Assembly (NCBI GenBank): GCA_910585155.1
Contig: CAJUEC010000033.1
Span: 1 to 26,440, forward strand
Direction of reading: 5' to 3'
DNA: 26,440 bases
Origin: an uncultured Oscillospiraceae bacterium
GTDB lineage: Bacteria > Bacillota > Clostridia > Oscillospirales > Oscillospiraceae
Position numbers and translations under genes: made by a program. Shown one piece after another: positions 22,007 to 26,440 of this stretch. The notes beneath the pieces are model-generated. The model ran no database searches. It was not told where the DNA came from and saw nothing but the letters and a program-made list of their open reading frames with translations. The first letter of the stretch is position 1, and each line of letters begins with the position of its first letter.

Positions 22007-23491
22007 ATGACTGTGGATCTGTTTTTTGCCGTCATTCGGCTCAGTGTTGTGGGCGGTACCGGCTATATCCTGCTGAAACTGCTGGCGGCAGTCAGTGGCA
22101 ATCGGTTGAGCCAAAGCTGGCGCTATCATGGCATCGCGGCGGTGACCCTGTTGTTCGTTCTGCCTGCCCACAGGCTGTGGGCGTTTATCACGGTTCCTCG
22201 CAGCGCCCCATCGCCTGCTGTTTTGGCGGGCAGCGATTCTGAACTGGTGTTCTTGTCGGGTTCTCCGGCTGGCGTGGATATGTTAACTCCACAGCCGTTA
22301 CCAACTGCCGGGATTGACTGGGGGACGGTGTTTGAACGGGCCGCGGTTTTGTGGCTTTGGGTGGCCGTCAGCCTTGTCCTCTGGAATGTCTGGAGACTTC
22401 TGCGCTGCCGCCGCCTGATTGAGCAGGCGGGCAACAAGGTAAACAGCCGCCTTCAACAGATTGCCGTGGAAGAAGCCCGTCTCGCTGGAATTGGCGGCGA
22501 AATTCGTTTACTGGCTTCGCCCTTGGCGCAAAGTCCCATGTTGATTGGATTTTTCCGCCCAATGATTTTACTGCCCTCGGAGCATCTGCCGGACGGCGAC
22601 GCCCGGTTCATCCTGGCGCATGAGCTGACCCACTTCCGGCGAAAAGATCTGTGGAAGAAGCTGCTGTTCCTGATGGTGCGGTGTGCTCACTGGTTCAATC
22701 CCATCGTTTACCTTATGAATCGGGATTTTAGCCGCTGGCTGGAAACCTCCTGCGATGAGCAGGTCGTCAGCTCCCTTGACCGTGACCAACGCAAAGAATA
22801 TGGCCGCCTTCTGATCGATTACGCTCCCGCCTCTCGGTATGCAGGGCCGAAACTGTATGTTTCATTTGCCTCATGCCGATACAAACTCAAAAGGAGAATT
22901 TCGATTATGCTAAACTCTGATAAGAAGTCCCGCTCCCTGCTGGGGCTGGTGCTCGCCGTTGCCCTCGTCGTGGGGTGCTTGGCCACTACCGCACTGGCCG
23001 CGTCTGTTGACGACGACAACGGAACAGATGACTTTGCACTTAGCTTTAGGGTCGAACAGAACGATATCATCAAAGCATATAAATGTGAGGATACCGGCAT
23101 GGTCACCGTTGTCGATACCTCGGACGCTGAACAAGTGACGGAATATACCTCCACGCTCGATCTCTCGACATCGGTTCCTATGGATTTGGTCAGCGATGCC
23201 AGCGATGTGAAAACCATCAGCTGGGATGTTCCTTCCGGCGCAAAAGCTGCCGCCACGAAAGCGTGCAGCATGGAGGCTGGTGAAAAAATCAACGTCACTG
23301 TCGCAATCTCACCTGCGTCTTCCGATGTGCAGGTTGGCATTGTTGATTCCAATGGTGCTTTTCGTTATGTACTCGCTGCAAGCGGGTCTGTGAACCATGA
23401 TTTTTCCATTACTGCTCATGGCGTCTACTATGTCTGCGTAGTAAATGACAGTTCCAACGATGTGTCTGTGGCTGGATTCGTGAATTGTTGA
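22007..23491 (+). CDS. M56 family (BlaR1/MecR1-like) membrane metallopeptidase with a non-penicillin-binding tail
   Basis: A 494-residue membrane protein. Membrane segments lie near residues 5-28, 42-60 and 111-131, and a last one near 310-332. The zinc site is H205-E-L-T-H209 with a third ligand probably E246 in WLETSCDEQ, the gluzincin arrangement of BlaR1. The last 160 residues, after an Ala-rich VGCLATTALAA segment, are acidic, Ser/Thr/Val-rich and beta-strand-like. They lack the SXXK, SXN and KTG motifs of the BlaR1 sensor. The signal is therefore unlikely to be a beta-lactam bound covalently; a cell-envelope signal is possible. The start ATG is one base after the BlaI stop, with GAGGAGA upstream. 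Confidence 0.85.
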   Translation: MTVDLFFAVIRLSVVGGTGYILLKLLAAVSGNRLSQSWRYHGIAAVTLLFVLPAHRLWAFITVPRSAPSPAVLAGSDSELVFLSGSPAGVDMLTPQPLPTAGIDWGTVFERAAVLWLWVAVSLVLWNVWRLLRCRRLIEQAGNKVNSRLQQIAVEEARLAGIGGEIRLLASPLAQSPMLIGFFRPMILLPSEHLPDGDARFILAHELTHFRRKDLWKKLLFLMVRCAHWFNPIVYLMNRDFSRWLETSCDEQVVSSLDRDQRKEYGRLLIDYAPASRYAGPKLYVSFASCRYKLKRRISIMLNSDKKSRSLLGLVLAVALVVGCLATTALAASVDDDNGTDDFALSFRVEQNDIIKAYKCEDTGMVTVVDTSDAEQVTEYTSTLDLSTSVPMDLVSDASDVKTISWDVPSGAKAAATKACSMEAGEKINVTVAISPASSDVQVGIVDSNGAFRYVLAASGSVNHDFSITAHGVYYVCVVNDSSNDVSVAGFVNC

Positions 23492-23510
23492 GCCGCTGAA
23501 TCATAGCGCA

Positions 23511-23541
23511 GGGCCCAGAGATTGTACCAGTCTCTGGGCCC
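23511..23541. terminator. Hairpin between the M56 gene and a minus-strand ORF remnant
   Basis: An 11-bp perfect stem GGGCCCAGAGA/TCTCTGGGCCC with a 9-base loop, 19 bases after the M56 stop and 5 bases past the stop of the minus-strand ORF. Its tail is weak (TCTGCTTATG). It could terminate both directions. Confidence 0.6.
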
Positions 23542-23546
23542 TCTGC

Positions 23547-23804
23547 TTATGTATAGAAGATTTCCGTATTTGCAGCCTCTGCTGCGCTGCCGCGAAACGG
23601 AAGCCGTTTCGCCTTGATGGCGCCGCCTGCCGCCGTATTCTGCAGGTGCCCGCGCCGGATGATCTCCGCCCGCAGCGCCGCGCCCCGGAAGAGGACCAGG
23701 GTGGACAGAAGAACCGCGCTGAAGCCAACGCATACCACCGAGGGGTAGATCATCCACAGTGCGCCGCACAGCAGGGGGATCAGGGAGAGAAAGCCGGCAA
23801 GCAC
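23547..23804 (-). pseudogene. Small membrane protein remnant without a clear start
   Basis: The frame encodes two adjacent hydrophobic stretches (LSLIPLLCGALWMIYPSVVC, then VGFSAVLLSTLVLFRG) and a basic C-terminal tail. It stays open upstream to a TAG near 23900, adding a coding-like stretch (EVQYRLLVWHWEIRLYLGLC). No ATG occurs there; the only candidate start is GTG 23804, inside the first hydrophobic segment and without a ribosome binding site. I do not recognise the family. It is either an N-terminally truncated relic or a chance frame; the hydrophobic pattern and the hairpin right after its stop favour a relic. Confidence 0.35.
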
Positions 23805-23970
23805 GCACAGGCCCAGATAGAGACGGATCTCCCAATGCCAGACTAACAGCCGGTATTGTACCTCGGTACGAGCCCGGCTGTTTCTTTGTTCCTATACGAC
23901 TCCGCGTCCACTGCCGTGGGCCGCCCCTTCGTCTGACTTTTCTAAAAAATCAGGCAAAGGAGGCTGTCCC

Positions 23971-24373
23971 GTGGAACAACGAAACGATGGTCAAAACGAA
24001 GTGTTCGCCCTGCAAAACTGCTTTACAGCATATCTTCTAGTATCTCTGAAGCGAAAAAGGCGCGATCACATCCAGAAACAGCACCGCCTTAAACATCACG
24101 AATTTTCCACCGACTTTCCAGAGACTTTACTTGCAGATGATTCTGCCCGTGACATGTTGGATAGAGTTCCTTCTTTATGGCAATGTGAAAATCAAGTGCT
24201 GTTGTCGGCCTTGGATCAGTTAACAACGCGGGAGCGCTACATCCTGTTAACGCATCCTGAATGAGCGTAGTTACAACGAGCTGGGCAGATCGCTGGGGCT
24301 GCGGTATAACGGTACGGCGGCGGCCTATCGCCGGATTATCATAAAGCTGCGGAAAAAGTTGGGAGGTGATTAG
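23971..24373 (+). pseudogene. Conjugative-element-type sigma factor gene, frameshifted
   Basis: The first frame (GTG 23971 behind AAAGGAGG) gives 97 residues ending DQLTTRERYILLTHPE. The next frame continues from about 24254 with ILNERSYNELGRSLGLRYNG and RIIIKLRKKLGGD, a sigma-70 region 4 helix-turn-helix, to the TAG at 24371-24373. Joined, they give the small sigma-like protein found in Tn916/Tn1549-type elements. A one- or two-base indel near 24250-24258 separates the halves. The three-base gap to the HTH partner gene supports a former operon. A programmed frameshift is possible, but no slippery sequence is seen. Confidence 0.75.
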
Positions 24374-24376
24374 AGA

Positions 24377-24559
24377 ATGAATTTCAAAGACATTCTGCCG
24401 CAAGCCCAGGCAGGCCGGGAAACCGCAGTAGAGGAGCTTTTGACACGTTACCGGCCGCTTCTGGTAAAAGAGTCCATATACGATGGCGTGTTCGATGAGG
24501 AGCTTTACCAGGAATTGTGCCTTATCCTGCTCAAATGCATCCATAATTTCCGCATCTGA
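24377..24559 (+). CDS. Small helix-turn-helix protein of conjugative transposons
   Basis: A 60-residue protein: MNFKDILPQAQAGRETAVEE, LLTRYRPLLVKESIYDGVFD and ELYQELCLILLKCIHNFRI. This matches the small HTH protein that follows the sigma-like gene in Tn916-type elements. GGGAGGTG precedes the ATG. It appears intact although its upstream partner is broken. No integrase, excisionase or relaxase is present nearby, so it is probably a relic of an element. A strong terminator follows at once. Confidence 0.75.
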   Translation: MNFKDILPQAQAGRETAVEELLTRYRPLLVKESIYDGVFDEELYQELCLILLKCIHNFRI

Positions 24560-24561
24560 AC

Positions 24562-24606
24562 GCAATGGGACGGGCCCCGATTGAGGCCCGTCCCATTGCT
24601 GGTTTT
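24562..24606 (+). terminator. Strong intrinsic terminator after the HTH gene
   Basis: A 15-bp perfect stem GCAATGGGACGGGCC/GGCCCGTCCCATTGC with an 8-base loop (CCGATTGA), followed by TGGTTTTTT. It starts two bases past the HTH stop codon and is the best terminator in the window. Confidence 0.92.
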
Positions 24607-24713
24607 TTAGATAGCCCGTGGCAACATATCGTTAACGCCAAAATAAATCATAAATTTGCTACTACAACCATCGGAGCAGCTTAAGCAACCGAATATGGGA
24701 ATGGCATGATAAA

Positions 24714-24746
24714 AGCAAGTTACCAGCAAGTTACTAGCAAGTTAGA
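24714..24746. repeat. Three tandem 11-bp repeats (AGCAAGTTAnn)
   Basis: AGCAAGTTACC, AGCAAGTTACT and AGCAAGTTAGA occur head to tail without spacers, ending exactly at the stop codon of the minus-strand AlbA_2 gene. The 11-bp period is about one helical turn, so they could be an iteron-like protein-binding array or simple slippage. The rest of the 107-base gap back to the terminator shows nothing recognisable. Confidence 0.7.
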
Positions 24747-26195
24747 TCACGCCCATACGGGGATATACTTCATATGTTTCGGAGCAGTGGCAGGATCAAG
24801 CGGTTTGATGAGCTTTGCTTCAACGGCTTCTTTGATTAACCTGGAAATACTGCTCGATGCAGAATCTTTCAGCCCAAACCGCTCACGCAGTGAACGATTT
24901 GTAAGCTGCTCCCCTTGTACCTGCTTAATGCAGGCGTGAAGGTAACAGGCCCAGAGCTTTTCCTCCGATGAGATACTGGAGAACGGCATCTCTGAGAAAA
25001 GGGTGACGCGGGTGCTTCCTTCATATAGATTTATCCTTGGGGCAGGGAGCTGTTGAAGCTCGGCACTAATTACAATTTTATCCCACCCAGTTCTCAATTC
25101 CTCGCACATTCTTAGACGGCGCATGAGGGCGGCCAACTTTTCGTTTCTGGATTTTGGAGGGGTGTCGATGATACGCCTTACGTCCACAAGAGGAGTCCCA
25201 GGATTAGTAATCTCTATGCGCGTTTCAAAGATTTCTACCACAGGCCCGGTGCCTGTTATCGAAAAATCCTGATGGATCAGGGCATTTGCCACAGCCTCCC
25301 TAATCGCGACAAGAGGATATGCCGATTTCTTTTCACGCAGCGCACCATTGATAATTTCTTGTGTTGGGATCAACGCCTCAATAAATTTGATTAGGCCCTC
25401 AAAACCGATGGCGTATCCCTTTCCACCAATATCTTCCTTTAGTAGTTCTAATCGGCTATTACCGCGATACTGCATGATGCGAATCGCTTTGCGGGATAGC
25501 TGTGGGAAAGCGGAAAGCCGTTTTGCAAAAAGAATTGCGCCGAGATTTGTGATAGCGTAAAGGCCATTATCCTGCTTGACAAGAACTTCTTCCTCTACCA
25601 TATAGTGCTCCACGCCATAGATGTCAGATGGTTGAGGGATATCGGTGTTGTCGAAATAGGTTTGGTAGTCCAGCAAACGCAAAGCATTTTCCAACTCTAA
25701 ATCTTGCTTGGCGTAACGTTCTTCGAATTTGGAGTTCCGCAGCCGATCCCACAGCTGCGCCTGCAAGGCCGGGTATTCGTTCAATTTTTTCGTGTAGCTC
25801 CCAACTCTGATATAGTCGGTTTTTTCAAAGGTCACTGTTTGATTCACCGCTCTATATATTATGGGTACACCCACGTTTTTATCATTCATCGGAACGCAAT
25901 GAAATTCAAAATCGGCATTTTGTGAGAGCAAAGAGCGCAGCTAGTTTTAAAGTTCCTGATTTCCCTTTTTCAATGTTTGAAGGTTATATCCTGTGCCCAC
26001 AATTTCGTGAGTTGCATCATCAATGCCCCAGAGCATATAAGCACAGCTTTTGTCGTGGAGTGCCGCGCTATTTGCAAGTGCACTGATATCTTGACCAATC
26101 ATTGCTGGATTGTAATTGTTGTGCTTGAATTCAACCCACTGTATTTCATTTGGTAGTTTACACAGTTCATTAACCAATCGGTTTAAGTTCTCCAT
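24747..26195 (-). pseudogene. AlbA_2/Schlafen-type ATP-binding protein gene with two nonsense codons
   Basis: The full frame is 482 codons. It begins at ATG 26195 behind AAAGGTGAT. The N-terminal AlbA_2 domain (about 1-130) includes IQWVEFKHNNYNPAMIGQDI and YMLWGIDD. The middle has a GHKL-like ATP-binding region (YPLVAIREAVANALIHQDFS, ETRIEITNPG), and a winged-helix-like C-terminus follows. The frame is interrupted by TAA (25947-25949) and TAG (25941-25943), one codon apart, where homologues are expected to read E-N-W (GAA AAC TGG). No frame change occurs. A TTG at 25931 could restart the long distal part (394 residues). Such proteins are common accessory genes, often called RecG-like or transcriptional regulators; the role is unknown. 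Its codon use is more AT-rich than the core block. Confidence 0.75.
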
Positions 26196-26440
26196 TGTAT
26201 CACCTTTTTCATTAAGCTCAAAAATTGAGAGCGGTTTTCTGTATGTAATGATTATGCTACCTTTTTGTTCTGCTTGATTTAAAGTAGAAATTGGGATGTT
26301 GTTTTCATTATATCGCTGACTTCGATTGATGGCAAGCGCATTTCCTTGAAGCGGGGAGGGGCTGGATCAGATATAGGGGCCGTTGGAGGTAATGTCAAGA
26401 GTTATGCGCAAAAAGTTTGCAGGCTCTGGCCTGAATGAAG
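26196..26440. other. AT-rich region upstream of the AlbA_2 gene, no gene called
   Basis: On the minus strand the AlbA_2 frame stays open for 57 codons above its ATG, back to a TGA at 26367-26369, and reads coding-like (QGNALAIN, GSIIITYRKPLSIFELNEKG) but without any ATG, GTG or TTG. It may be the tail of a truncated upstream gene. The last 70 bases look different in composition and could be the end of another element. No promoter was identified. Confidence 0.3.

Noticed and set aside
21584..23761. A 14-base direct repeat (GATCATCCACAGTG) at 21584-21597 and 23748-23761 flanking the BlaI/M56 genes
   Set aside because: About one such exact repeat is expected by chance in a window this size, and the second copy lies inside a reading frame; there is no other sign of a transposition boundary.

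Overview
The window looks like the chromosome of a GC-rich, low-branching Clostridia bacterium, most likely an Oscillospirales gut anaerobe of the Flavonifractor / Lawsonibacter / Intestinimonas type. This rests on GC-rich codon use combined with Firmicutes-style AGGAGG ribosome binding sites, TTGACA-N17-TATAAT promoters, an ANTAR regulator beside glutamine genes, an Rrf2 regulator beside sulfur genes, DUF3793 and a BlaI/M56 pair. The assignment is inference; no rRNA or other marker gene is present.

Left part (1-5570). The start of feoA runs off the left edge on the minus strand behind a promoter covered by metal-repressor-like palindromes. Upstream of it is a C-terminal remnant of a DUF3793 gene with its own palindrome-covered promoter. 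Next comes a minus-strand sulfur operon, metY-cysK (O-acetylhomoserine and O-acetylserine sulfhydrylases), divergent from an Rrf2-family regulator. glmS then lies on the minus strand with a short leader and no glmS ribozyme.

Central part (5680-21520). This is a plus-strand nitrogen and glutamine block: glnA, an ANTAR-domain antiterminator protein with a degenerate receiver, gltB, gltD, an ammonium transporter fused to a PII domain, purF, asnB, pyrG and purC. Together with glmS, the block holds the enzyme that makes glutamine, the ammonium channel that feeds it and five glutamine-consuming amidotransferases (glmS, gltB, purF, asnB, pyrG). The leaders of glnA, gltB and amt each contain a short hairpin with a six-base loop of the form AnnGnn whose 3' arm overlaps the 5' arm of a terminator-like hairpin. 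That is the architecture known for ANTAR targets, and the presumed effector is encoded between glnA and gltB. A 266-bp MITE-like element with near-perfect terminal inverted repeats and a TAAA target duplication has inserted exactly at the amt stop codon, separating amt from purF.

Right part (21531-26440). A BlaI-type repressor and an M56 (BlaR1-like) membrane metallopeptidase form a two-gene operon behind tandem operators. The peptidase carries an extracellular tail that is not a penicillin-binding domain. The region then becomes more AT-rich and decayed: a start-less small membrane ORF, a frameshifted conjugative-transposon-type sigma factor with its small HTH partner, a strong terminator, three 11-bp tandem repeats, and an AlbA_2/Schlafen-type ATP-binding protein gene interrupted by two nearby nonsense codons. 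I read this as the worn remnant of an integrated mobile element. I saw no tRNA, rRNA or CRISPR array.
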